Source of the DNA: Mesorhizobium sp. NFR06
GTDB lineage: Bacteria; Pseudomonadota; Alphaproteobacteria; Rhizobiales; Rhizobiaceae
Assembly (NCBI RefSeq): GCF_900115245.1
Contig: NZ_FOVT01000015.1
Location: 1-64,000, forward strand
Reading direction: 5' to 3'
Length of the DNA stretch: 64,000 nt
The notes beneath the pieces are model-generated. The model saw nothing but the letters and a program-made list of their open reading frames with translations. It was not told the DNA's origin and ran no database searches. Positions 51,741 through 59,181 of this stretch are shown in pieces. Every line of letters begins with the position of its first letter. The stretch's first letter is position 1. The position numbers and the translations under genes were made by a program.

Positions 51741-54020
51741 ATGGTCGCGGATTCCGACATCAGGCAGGACGGCAAGACCGCTGGCGCTGACGGGCTCGTC
51801 CTCGACGCGCCGAAGCGGCAGGTGCTTGTCGCGCCGCCGCTGGCGCCGGAATTGCCCACTCGCAGCCGCGAAGGCCTGCCGTTCCTGACGATCGTCGCCA
51901 TCGCCGTTCTGGCCGGACTGGCGCATCTCACCGGGGCGCCGCTCATCGTCACCGTCGGCCTCGCCGCCGCGGCCTTTGCCGGTCTTGCCATGCATCTGCG
52001 CAACCGCCGCGACGAGCGGCGCACTGCCGTGCTGCTCGACGAGACAGCCGCCCGCAGCCGCGCCGAGATCGAGACTCTCGCCGACCGCATGTGGGAGATG
52101 CAGGAGAGCGAGGAGCGCTTCCGCGGCCTGATCGACGCCCTGGGCGACCTCGTCGTCCATCGCGATCGCGACGGCCATATCGTTTATGCCAACAGCGTCT
52201 TTGCCTCGCTTGTCGAGATCGACCCGCGCTATCTTGCCGGCAAGACCTTGTCCGAGCTTGGCATCGATGTCGGCATCGTTCCCGACGCCGCCTTCTCAGA
52301 CCATGAATGCCTGAGCTCCACCGATGTCGCGATCCGCACGCCGAACGGAGCGCGCTGGTTCTCCTGGATCGAACTGTCGGTGCGCGACAAGGACACCGGC
52401 GCGGTCTCGCACCGGGCGATCGCCCGCGACATCACCGCCCGCAAGCGCGCCGAATCCTCGCTGATCACCGCGCGCGAGCGCGCCGAATATGCCAGCCAGG
52501 CCAAGTCGCGCTTCCTCGCCACCGTCAGCCATGAGATCCGCACGCCGATGAATGGCATCATGGGCATGGCGAAGCTGCTTGCCGATACCGACCTCTCACC
52601 CGAACAGCGCACCTATGTCGGCGCTGTTTCCACCTCGGCCAGCGCACTCCTCGCGCTCATCGAAGATCTGCTCGACTATTCCAAGATCGAGGCCGGCCGC
52701 TTCGAGCCCGAGCCGCAGCCGACGTCGCTGCGTGAAATCGCCGACAACATCATCGAGCTTCTCGCTGCAAAGGCCTTCGCCAAGAACATCGGCCTCGGCT
52801 GCCACGTCGAGCCCGACGTGCCGCAGATGATCACCGCTGATCCAGGCCGCGTGCGCCAGGTGCTGCTCAACCTCATCGGCAATGCGGTGAAATTCACCGA
52901 TACCGGCGGCGTTCTGCTGACCGTGGCGCGCGCCCGCACCGAAACCACCGACCGTATCTGCTTCACTGTCGCCGACACCGGCCCGGGACTGCGTGAAGAG
53001 GACATGGAGCGCATCTTCGAGGAGTTCGAGCAGTCCGACGGCACCTCGACCAGGGTGCATGGCGGCGCCGGCCTGGGTCTTGCCATCTCGAAGCGGCTGG
53101 TGGCGGCCATGGGCGGCACGATCTCGGTTTCCAGCCGGCTCGGCGAAGGGTCCGAATTCGTCCTCGAGATCCCGGCGGTCGCGCCAACCGAACCGCCGCC
53201 GCACCGCCACAACATCCTCGCCGACCGACGGGCGACGATCGTGTCGAAAAACGCCATCGAGGCCGACGCCATCGCCCGCGCGATCAGAGCCCATGGCGGG
53301 ACTGTAGAGATTGCGGCGACACCTGCCCAGGCCGCTCCGTTCGCCGCCGGCTGCAACGTGCTCCTGATCGACGCCGCGCTCGAAAACGGCGACGGCAGGC
53401 TGCTCAAGCGGTTGCGCGACTCAGGCTTTGCGGATTGCGAAGCAATTACCCTGATTGCGCCGACGGACCGCGGCATGCTCGGCGAATTCCGCGCCAGCGG
53501 CTATGCCACCTTCCTCGCCAGGCCGGTGCGCGGCGAGACCCTCTTGCGGGTGCTGTTGACCAGCCATGGCTCCGCGCTCGCCCAGCCGCGGCCGCAGCCA
53601 CGCGGCGCCTCCATGGCGCGCAGGCGCGATCAGGGCCTGTCGGTGCTGATAGCCGAGGACAACGACATCAACGCCATGCTCGCCCGCGCCACGCTGCTCA
53701 AGGCGGGGCATCGCGTCAAGATCGTCGGCAACGGCAAGGCCGCCGTCGATGCCGTTACCGAAGCCGGCCTCAAATTCCGCTTCGACGTCGTGCTGATGGA
53801 TCTGCACATGCCTGTCATGGATGGGCTGGATGCGATCGCCGCCATCCGTCGCCATGAAGAGTCCTTGGCCATGCCGCCGATCCCGATCATGGTGCTTTCG
53901 GCCGACAGCCAGGAAAAGACCCGTCATGCCGTGCTTGCCCACGGCGCCAGCGGCTTCGTCACCAAGCCGCTCGACCCCGATGCGCTCGTCCAGGCAGTCG
54001 AGGGCCAGGTTGCCGCCTGA
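51741..54020 (+). CDS. Hybrid histidine kinase with PAS and receiver domains
   Basis: 759 aa from the ATG at 51741 (TTG two codons earlier possible). Parts in order: two membrane helices (about 45-90), PAS (about 125-240), HisKA with ATVSHEIRTPMNGIMGM, HATPase (NLIGNAVKFTDTGG, DTGPGLREED, GAGLGLAISKRL), a degenerate receiver (about 490-605) lacking the N-terminal acidic pair and with Arg in place of the conserved Lys, and a true receiver (LIAEDNDINAML, VVLMDLHMPVMDG, FVTKPLDPDALV). It is an orphan: no HPt or response regulator gene beside it. The signal is unknown. Confidence 0.93.
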   Translation: MVADSDIRQDGKTAGADGLVLDAPKRQVLVAPPLAPELPTRSREGLPFLTIVAIAVLAGLAHLTGAPLIVTVGLAAAAFAGLAMHLRNRRDERRTAVLLDETAARSRAEIETLADRMWEMQESEERFRGLIDALGDLVVHRDRDGHIVYANSVFASLVEIDPRYLAGKTLSELGIDVGIVPDAAFSDHECLSSTDVAIRTPNGARWFSWIELSVRDKDTGAVSHRAIARDITARKRAESSLITARERAEYASQAKSRFLATVSHEIRTPMNGIMGMAKLLADTDLSPEQRTYVGAVSTSASALLALIEDLLDYSKIEAGRFEPEPQPTSLREIADNIIELLAAKAFAKNIGLGCHVEPDVPQMITADPGRVRQVLLNLIGNAVKFTDTGGVLLTVARARTETTDRICFTVADTGPGLREEDMERIFEEFEQSDGTSTRVHGGAGLGLAISKRLVAAMGGTISVSSRLGEGSEFVLEIPAVAPTEPPPHRHNILADRRATIVSKNAIEADAIARAIRAHGGTVEIAATPAQAAPFAAGCNVLLIDAALENGDGRLLKRLRDSGFADCEAITLIAPTDRGMLGEFRASGYATFLARPVRGETLLRVLLTSHGSALAQPRPQPRGASMARRRDQGLSVLIAEDNDINAMLARATLLKAGHRVKIVGNGKAAVDAVTEAGLKFRFDVVLMDLHMPVMDGLDAIAAIRRHEESLAMPPIPIMVLSADSQEKTRHAVLAHGASGFVTKPLDPDALVQAVEGQVAA

Positions 54021-54123
54021 GGAAATTTTTAACCCTTGCGAGCCTTGGAGCGCTTGGCTTTCGCGGCCACAAGATAGCCGGTTGAGGGTATTGCCCAGCC
54101 GACAAAGTATTGCCCGCCACGCC

Positions 54124-54152
54124 GTATCACGGTACTGTCACAATCCTGTTGC
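54124..54152 (+). promoter_or_regulatory. Pho-box-like direct repeats upstream of olsB
   Basis: CTGTCAC (54135-54141), AATC, CTGTTGC (54146-54152), with a weaker unit GTATCAC at 54124-54130: units at 11-bp steps as in PhoB boxes (CTGTCAT-N4-CTGTCAT). It lies 52 bp before the olsB start. OlsB is known to be PhoB-induced under phosphate limitation in rhizobia. Confidence 0.6.
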
Positions 54153-54203
54153 ACCTACACCGTATCCCCGTGCCAAGAGGGATGGCTCGAAGGAGAATCA
54201 CTC

Positions 54204-55091
54204 GTGCATACAGTCATGCCTGAATGTGACACTCGGCCGAATGCCGGCGGCGCCCTGCTCGCTGCCCGTACCGCCGACGCCGTCGCAAGCGGTGCTCCGC
54301 TGGGCCGTATCGGCAACCTTGAGGTGCGGCTGGCTCGCAACGAGGCCGAGATCGCCGCCGCCCAGGAAGTCCGCTATCGGGTATTCTATGACGAGCTTGG
54401 CGCGCGAAAGGACCTGTTCCAGGCGCAGGACCGGCGTGACGCCGATCGTTTCGATCCGCTCTGCGATCACCTTCTTGTGTTCGACACTTCCCTTCCCGGT
54501 CCCGAGCATCGCCGCATCGTCGGCACCTACCGCTTGCTGCGGCAGGAGATCGCCACGGCTGCCGGCGGCTTCTATTCCGAAGGCGAGTTCGAGCTCACCA
54601 AGCTGATCGCGCGGCATCCCGGCCAGCGCTTCCTGGAACTCGGCCGCTCCTGCGTTTTGCCGGAATACCGCTCCAAGCGGACCATCGAAGCGCTCTGGCA
54701 GGGCATCTGGGCCTATATCAACCACTACGGCATCGGCGTGATGACGGGCTGCGCCTCTTTCCACGGCATCGTGCCGGCCGCACATGCCGAGGCGCTGACC
54801 TATCTCGCCTATCATTGCCGCACCAACTCCGCCTGGGACGTTCGCGCCGTCCCGGGGCGCTATTGCTCCATGGACCTGATGCCGATCGAGGCGGTGAACA
54901 CCAAGGCGGCGATCGCCGCCATGCCGCCCCTGGTCAAGGGTTATCTGCGAGTCGGCGCCCGCATCGGCGACGGCTGCGTCATCGACCACGAATTCTCGAC
55001 GGTCGACGTCTTCGTCGTCATGCCGGTCAAGGAGATCGGCGCCCGCTACGTCAATTACTATGGCGGCGAAGGTCAGCGCTTCGCGGCGTAA
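54204..55091 (+). CDS. olsB: Ornithine N-acyltransferase (lyso-ornithine lipid synthesis)
   Basis: 295 aa, the rhizobial OlsB length. GNAT-related acyltransferase: EVRYRVFYDELGARKDLFQA, RRIVGTYRLLRQEIATAAGG, RFLELGRSCVLPEYRSKRTI. It transfers a 3-hydroxyacyl group from ACP to ornithine, the first step of ornithine lipid formation in the membrane. GTG start with AAGGAG upstream. No OlsA (PlsC-like) gene is visible here; it must be elsewhere. A Pho-box-like site precedes it. Confidence 0.9.
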   Translation: MHTVMPECDTRPNAGGALLAARTADAVASGAPLGRIGNLEVRLARNEAEIAAAQEVRYRVFYDELGARKDLFQAQDRRDADRFDPLCDHLLVFDTSLPGPEHRRIVGTYRLLRQEIATAAGGFYSEGEFELTKLIARHPGQRFLELGRSCVLPEYRSKRTIEALWQGIWAYINHYGIGVMTGCASFHGIVPAAHAEALTYLAYHCRTNSAWDVRAVPGRYCSMDLMPIEAVNTKAAIAAMPPLVKGYLRVGARIGDGCVIDHEFSTVDVFVVMPVKEIGARYVNYYGGEGQRFAA

Positions 55092-55097
55092 TGCTGG

Positions 55098-55178
55098 TGA
55101 ATGGTAAATAGTGAATATAGCATGCGACCAGTGCCGCCACGCCGCTGCTGATCATTCACTTTCTTCACCATTTACCAC
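55098..55178. repeat. Imperfect inverted repeat downstream of olsB
   Basis: GTGAATGGTAAATAGTGAA near 55097-55115 resembles the complement of TTCACCATTTACCACTGCTC near 55163-55182. It is a small palindromic element between convergent genes, related in style to the GAGTAG repeat at 55817. Confidence 0.5.
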
Positions 55179-55181
55179 TGC

Positions 55182-55814
55182 TCACGGAATATCCTCCGGC
55201 CGCCGTCCCGGCCGGCTCTTATAGGCTGGAAACGACCAGCCGAATTTCAGCGCCCCGCCCCGCACGAGGAATGCGGCCGCGAAGCCGAGCAGGCTCGACG
55301 CCAACGCCGGCAGGCCGGCAAGGTCGCCGAGGGTGAAGATGGTGGCGCCGGCAAGGGCGGCCGTGACGTAGATTTCTGGCCGCAAAAGCACCGAGGGTTC
55401 GCCGGCAAGCAGATCGCGCAAAATGCCGCCGAAGGTCGCCGTCAGCACACCCATGATGACCGACACGACGGGCGAGCCGGTGATTGTCAGCCCCTTGGCC
55501 GCGCCCATCACCGCGAAGGCGGCAAGCCCTATGGCGTCGAGCCACAGCAATAATTTGTAGCGGGATTCGACGCGGTGGGCACTGAAGAAGACCAGCACCG
55601 CGACCACGGCGCAGATCAGCACGTAACCGCCGTTAGCGACCCAGAACACCGGCAGATTGAGGATGACGTCGCGCAGCGTTCCGCCGCCGATACCGGTGAC
55701 GCTGGCCAGGAACAGAAAACCGATGATGTCGAGTTGCTTGCGCGATGCGGCAAGCGCGCCCGTCGCCGCGAAGACGGCGACGCCGGCATAGTCGAGCAGC
55801 GCGATGGGATTCAT
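55182..55814 (-). CDS. TRIC-type cation channel family protein (YadS/UPF0126)
   Basis: 210 aa in two repeats of three helices: LLDYAGVAVFAATGALAASR, GGGTLRDVILN and, in the second repeat, LWLDAIGLAAFAVMGAAKGL, FGGILRDLLAGEPSVLLRPE. Bacterial relatives of the trimeric intracellular cation channel conduct K+/Na+. Which ion matters here is unknown. Its GGxxRD motifs are intact in both halves. Confidence 0.9.
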   Translation of the reverse strand: MNPIALLDYAGVAVFAATGALAASRKQLDIIGFLFLASVTGIGGGTLRDVILNLPVFWVANGGYVLICAVVAVLVFFSAHRVESRYKLLLWLDAIGLAAFAVMGAAKGLTITGSPVVSVIMGVLTATFGGILRDLLAGEPSVLLRPEIYVTAALAGATIFTLGDLAGLPALASSLLGFAAAFLVRGGALKFGWSFPAYKSRPGRRPEDIP

Positions 55815-55816
55815 GA

Positions 55817-55923
55817 GTTCAGCGAGTAGTGAGTAGCGAATAGTGAGTGGTAGTGAATACCACGAAGCGGTCCGGTTGGTACCGACTTCCCTACTCGCTA
55901 TTCCCTACTCGCTACTCACTCTT
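55817..55923. repeat. GAGTAG/CTACTC palindromic element
   Basis: GCGAGTAGTGAGTAGCGAAT and AGTGAG on the left; ACTCGCTATTCCCTACTCGC and TACTCACT on the right, forming one large hairpin. It lies between the TRIC gene start and the grpE stop (about 110 bp). It is a short-repeat element of a type seen in rhizobia. Confidence 0.6.
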
Positions 55924-55924
55924 C

Positions 55925-56557
55925 CTACGCATCCTTCTCGGCCTGCTCGTTCACCGGGCCTGGTTCGACCTTCGCCTCGGCAGCCGCCTTCGGACCACCC
56001 TTGGCGACGCCGACCATCGCCGGCCGCAGCACGCGCTCGCCGATCGAATAGCCCGGCTGCACCACCTGGACGACGGTGCCGGCCGGAACCTCCGGGTTGG
56101 GCACCTCGAACATCGCCTGGTGGAAGTTCGGATCGAATTTCTCGCCTTCGGGCACGAGTTTCTTCACGCCGTGGCGTTCCAGCGCCGCAAGCATGGCGCG
56201 CTCGGTAAGGTCGACACCTTCGATCAGCGCCTTGAAGCCTGCGTCGCCGCCAGCCTTCGCCTCGGCGGGGATCGCGTCAAGCGCGCGGCGCAGATTGTCG
56301 GACACAGACAGCATGTCGCGCGCGAAATTGGCCACCGCGTAAGTGCGCGCATCATGTACGTCGCGAGCGGTGCGCCGCCGCAAATTCTCCATCTCGGCCG
56401 CGGCGCGCAACGCGCGGTCCTTCAGTTCCTCGTTTTCCTTCAGCAGCCGCACGAGGGCTTCGTAGTCGCCGTCGACGCCACCTTCCGCACGCTCGCCGGA
56501 AGCCTGGGTGGCTTCCATGTCTTCGGGCGTGCGTTCGTCTTTTGCCTGGTCGCTCAT
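55925..56557 (-). CDS. grpE: Co-chaperone GrpE
   Basis: 210 aa. Long N-terminal coiled helix (RLLKENEELKDRALRAAAEM, ENLRRRTARDV), then FARDMLSVSDNLRRALDAIP and the C-terminal beta part VPAGTVVQVVQPGYSIGERV. It is the nucleotide exchange factor of DnaK. The ATG at 56557 was preferred; a second ATG at 56572 adds five residues. It carries an RpoH-type promoter upstream. Confidence 0.95.
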   Translation of the reverse strand: MSDQAKDERTPEDMEATQASGERAEGGVDGDYEALVRLLKENEELKDRALRAAAEMENLRRRTARDVHDARTYAVANFARDMLSVSDNLRRALDAIPAEAKAGGDAGFKALIEGVDLTERAMLAALERHGVKKLVPEGEKFDPNFHQAMFEVPNPEVPAGTVVQVVQPGYSIGERVLRPAMVGVAKGGPKAAAEAKVEPGPVNEQAEKDA

Positions 56558-56597
56558 CGCGTTTCCCGTCATTCGGATTGGTCTGGATTTGCGCCCG

Positions 56598-56626
56598 ATA
56601 TCGAGGTTTGGAGGCCAAAAATCAAG
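56598..56626 (-). promoter_or_regulatory. RpoH (sigma-32)-type promoter of grpE
   Basis: On the minus strand CTTGAT (56626-56621), 17 bp, CGATAT (56603-56598). It fits the same pattern as the hsp20 promoter (CTTGAA-N17-CCATAT) and agrees with heat induction of grpE. Confidence 0.65.
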
Positions 56627-56775
56627 GGGTAACCGCTGACGGCGGATGCCAGGGGTATCGATACGAATTAATTCAAATTTTACCCTATCCAGCGGCTTTG
56701 CTTGCTCATGAGCGCGGCTGCGGGAACCATAGGCGGGTTGCAGGAGTTTCGAACCCGACACAGGATTTTGGGACG

Positions 56776-57015
56776 ATGAAAGGCAACAACGGCAACAGGC
56801 GAGCCGAACTGGCCCGCGATATCAGGCGGCAGGCGGGCAGCGAAGCGACGAAGCGCTTTCTGCGCACATTGCCGTCCTTTCGCCTGGAAAAGGAGGTGCC
56901 CCAGCGGCTGAGCGACCTGCTCGACCGGCTTGAGGGTGCCGAGGCGAAGAAGGCCGGTAACGCGCGGCATCAACAGCCGCACGTCCCGATCAGGGCCATT
57001 CCCGGAAAAGCGTAA
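56776..57015 (+). CDS. Small hypothetical protein (79 aa)
   Basis: 79 aa, basic and helical: RRAELARDIRRQAGSEATKR, FLRTLPSFRLEKEVPQRLSD, LLDRLEGAEAKKAG. No membrane segment or signal. The last codons and the stop lie within a family-B palindrome, so the C-terminus comes partly from repeat DNA. The ribosome site is weak (GGGACG). Family not recognised; it may be a regulatory or nucleic-acid-binding peptide, but no evidence favours one. Confidence 0.5.
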   Translation: MKGNNGNRRAELARDIRRQAGSEATKRFLRTLPSFRLEKEVPQRLSDLLDRLEGAEAKKAGNARHQQPHVPIRAIPGKA

Positions 57016-57048
57016 AACGCGTTTCCGTCCGGAAATTGCGTCGAACAA
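56997..57048. repeat. Palindromic repeat, family B
   Basis: CATTCCCGGAAAAGCGT, AAACGCGTTTCC, GTCCGGAAATTGCGTC: halves complementary. It supplies the last codons and stop of the 79-aa ORF. Confidence 0.6.
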
Positions 57049-57123
57049 GTCAAACAAGCAGATAGAGCGGGCAAGCAGATAGAGCGGATCGTCGCATTCG
57101 CGAACGATGGACCGCTCCAGCGC

Positions 57124-57744
57124 CTACGCCGCCTTCCTGTCGTCGCGCATCAGCGCTTCGCCATGGCGGATCTCAGTGCCAAGCACCTTCAGGCATTCCC
57201 GCATGAAAGCGGCAAGGCCCGGCCAGCCCTTGGCTGAAACCAGATTGCCGTGGACATGGGCGCCGGTCGGGGCGACATCGATATAGGTTCCGCCGGCAAG
57301 CGTCACTTCCGGCTCGCAATAATGCAATGCCGCGACTTCCCTGCCCCGCACCACGCCATCGACCGCGATCAGGATCTGGACGCCGTGGCAGATGGTGAAG
57401 ATCGGCTTGCCGGTCTCGTGGAAATGCCTGACCAGCGCCTGCACGCGCTTGTCGATGCGGATGTATTCCGGCCCGCGCCCGCCCGCCGCGTAGACGGCAT
57501 CGTATTCGGCCGGGTTCACCTCGGCGAAGGTCTTGTTGAGGATGTAGTCGTGACCGAGCTTTTCCGTGTAGGTCTGATGGCCCTCGAAGTCATGCAACGA
57601 GGTCTTCAGCACATCCCCTGCCCTCTTGTCGGGGCAGACGACATGGACGGTGTGACCAACCGCGTGCATGGCCTGTTCAAAGACGAAAATCTCGTATTCC
57701 TCGCTGAACTCGCCAACGAGCATCAATATCTTCTTGCCTGCCAT
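57124..57744 (-). CDS. DJ-1/PfpI family protein
   Basis: 206 aa: KKILMLVGEFSEEYEIFVFE, AVYAAGGRGPEYIRIDKRVQ, and the nucleophile-elbow Cys in PIFTICHGVQILIA. Class I glutamine amidotransferase-like fold; members are proteases, glyoxalases or deglycases. Specific activity is not determined by sequence. Two copies of the GntR-type palindrome lie 98 and 172 bp upstream of the start. Confidence 0.87.
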   Translation of the reverse strand: MAGKKILMLVGEFSEEYEIFVFEQAMHAVGHTVHVVCPDKRAGDVLKTSLHDFEGHQTYTEKLGHDYILNKTFAEVNPAEYDAVYAAGGRGPEYIRIDKRVQALVRHFHETGKPIFTICHGVQILIAVDGVVRGREVAALHYCEPEVTLAGGTYIDVAPTGAHVHGNLVSAKGWPGLAAFMRECLKVLGTEIRHGEALMRDDRKAA

Positions 57745-57841
57745 GCTGCACCTCCCTTTGCTGGCTATTTATTTCGTGGCGCGAAATAATAGCCCTATCC
57801 TAAGGGCAAGTCGGCGGAAGGGGAAGTGCAAATCGCACAAG

Positions 57842-57852
57842 TGGTCTGACCA
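57842..57852. promoter_or_regulatory. GntR-type operator TGGTCTGACCA
   Basis: Dyad TGGTC-T-GACCA, 98 bp upstream of the DJ-1/PfpI start; a second copy lies 74 bp further at 57916. This is the FadR/LldR-like half-site spacing known for GntR regulators. Confidence 0.5.
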
Positions 57853-57915
57853 GATGGATTGGCACGCCTCGACCGATGCTCAGCGGCGGCGCCGGCGCAG
57901 AAAAATCGAACAAGC

Positions 57916-57926
57916 TGGTCCGACCA
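57916..57926. promoter_or_regulatory. GntR-type operator TGGTCCGACCA
   Basis: The second palindrome of the pair near the DJ-1/PfpI gene and the GMC relic. Twin sites are typical for looping or cooperative GntR binding. Confidence 0.5.
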
Positions 57927-57936
57927 AGAAGCAGGA

Positions 57937-58407
57937 TCAGGCGACAGCACGGATCATGTCCGCGGCCTTCTCGGCGATCATGATGGTGGGCGCGTTGGTG
58001 TTGCCGCCGATCAAGGTCGGCATCACCGAGGCATCGATCACGCGCAACCCCTCCAACCCGCGAACCTTGAGTCTCGGATCGACCACGGCCATGTCGTCGA
58101 TGCCCATCTTGCAGGTGCCGGCGGGGTGGTAGATCGTGTCGGCCCGCGCCCTGATATGCGCCATCAGCTCGGCATCGCTTGAAGCGCCGGCGGTGTAGAT
58201 TTCCTTGGCGCGATACTTCGCCAGCGCCGGCGCCTCCAGTATGGCGCGCATCATTCGCACGCCCTTGAGCAGAAGGTCGGCGTCGCGTTCGTCCTGGAGG
58301 AAACGCGGATCGATACGTGGCGGCGCCTGCGGATCCCTGCCGGACAACCCGACCTCGCCACGCCCGTTCGTTGAGAGAAGACCTGCCCGCGAGCGTTGTA
58401 AAGATGA
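57937..58407 (-). pseudogene. Truncated GMC oxidoreductase (choline-dehydrogenase-like C-terminus)
   Basis: Only the substrate-binding C-terminal part remains, about 155 codons: LSGRDPQAPPRIDPRFLQDE, IYHPAGTCKMGIDDMAVVDP and VIDASVMPTLIGGNTNAP, with the catalytic His in YHPAGTCKMG and the paired site in GGNTNAP. The FAD-binding N-terminal 350 residues are absent; upstream sequence becomes the DUF934 gene. No ribosome site or start is convincing. It is a 3' remnant, probably left by deletion. Confidence 0.7.
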
Positions 58408-58414
58408 CGCTGCG

Positions 58415-58948
58415 TTACTCGGCGCGCTTGCGCCGCCAGGAATATTTCGGGCCCTTGGGCTCGGGCTCGATGGCGGGCTGGTAATAGACCGGCAGGCCGC
58501 CGGTGCGACCTTCCTCGAGCCGCTTCAACAACACCGGATTGGAGACCTCGAACTCATCGAAGCCGAGCCGCAGCATATGCGGCAGCTGGTCGACCAGCAC
58601 CTGGCCGGTGGCGCGCACCGCGCCCTTGAAATGATGCCGGCCGCGCAGCAATTCGCCCTTGGAAAAGGAGCGGCCATCATTGAAAGCCGGGAACGCCAGC
58701 GCCACCAGCGACAGCTGGTCCAACAGGCCGGTTATCTTGTCGAGTTCGTCGCCGGGCTGCAGCAGCACACCGATGCGCTCGCTTGCCGACTTACGGGTCT
58801 CGTCGTCAAGGCCGAGAAAGACCTGCAGCGGCAGGATGAAACGGCCATTGCCGGCGAGCGCCTCGGCGCTTTCGACATGGGTCCACTCGTCCTCGCGAAA
58901 ACCGTCCGGGGTCCAAAGGCGGGTCCTCGCTGTCGTCGATCCAGTCAT
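58415..58948 (-). CDS. DUF934 protein, sulfite-reductase associated
   Basis: 177 aa. The family pattern VFLGLDDETRKSASERIGVL, SLVALAFPAFNDGRSFSKGE, LLRGRHHFKGAVRATGQVLV and DQLPHMLRLGFDEFEV is intact. It ends in a basic tail (KYSWRRKRAE). DUF934 genes regularly lie beside cysI and cysH; the role may be in sulfite reductase maturation or electron supply. It is the last gene of the cys cluster, separated from cysH by about 230 bp of repeat sequence. Confidence 0.87.
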   Translation of the reverse strand: MTGSTTARTRLWTPDGFREDEWTHVESAEALAGNGRFILPLQVFLGLDDETRKSASERIGVLLQPGDELDKITGLLDQLSLVALAFPAFNDGRSFSKGELLRGRHHFKGAVRATGQVLVDQLPHMLRLGFDEFEVSNPVLLKRLEEGRTGGLPVYYQPAIEPEPKGPKYSWRRKRAE

Positions 58949-58979
58949 CAAAAATCCCAAAGTCCAAAAATCCGAGCTA

Positions 58980-59180
58980 TGTCGAGGGTCAGGTCGGGCC
59001 GGCCTGCGATGGGTAGCCTTCCGAGAACCGGAGCGGAGCGTACTTGAAGTACGTGAGCACCGGCCCGCGCCAGCCGTAGCCTAAACTCCTTCGTCACTAT
59101 CATGAATGCTTCGGCCGGCGAAGGCCGGAAGCACAGGAAGCCGCCATTCGCGGGCGGGCCCCGCCTGACTATCGGCATAC
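58980..59180. repeat. Intergenic repeat, family G, between DUF934 and cysH
   Basis: Contains GAGAACCGGAGCGGAGCGTA, TTGAAGTACGTGAGCACCGG and GAATGCTTCGGCCGGCGAAG with internal complementary pairs (TACTTGAAGTA; CCGGCGAAGGCCGG). I recognise the ACCGGAGCGGAGCGTAC sequence as a repeated rhizobial intergenic element. It is unusual for one to split an operon. Confidence 0.6.
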
Positions 59181-59181
59181 G

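Noticed and set aside
56735..56765. tRNA-like T-loop GTTTCGAACCC
   Set aside because: No acceptor, D or anticodon stems can be formed around it.
57860..57885. TGGCACG followed by GATGC as a sigma-54 promoter
   Set aside because: The downstream TTGCA element is absent at the required spacing.
58948..59178. 76-aa minus-strand frame ending in IARIFGLWDF
   Set aside because: It overlaps the family-G repeat and lacks a ribosome site; probably a peptide encoded by chance within the repeat, although similar frames occur wherever the element does.
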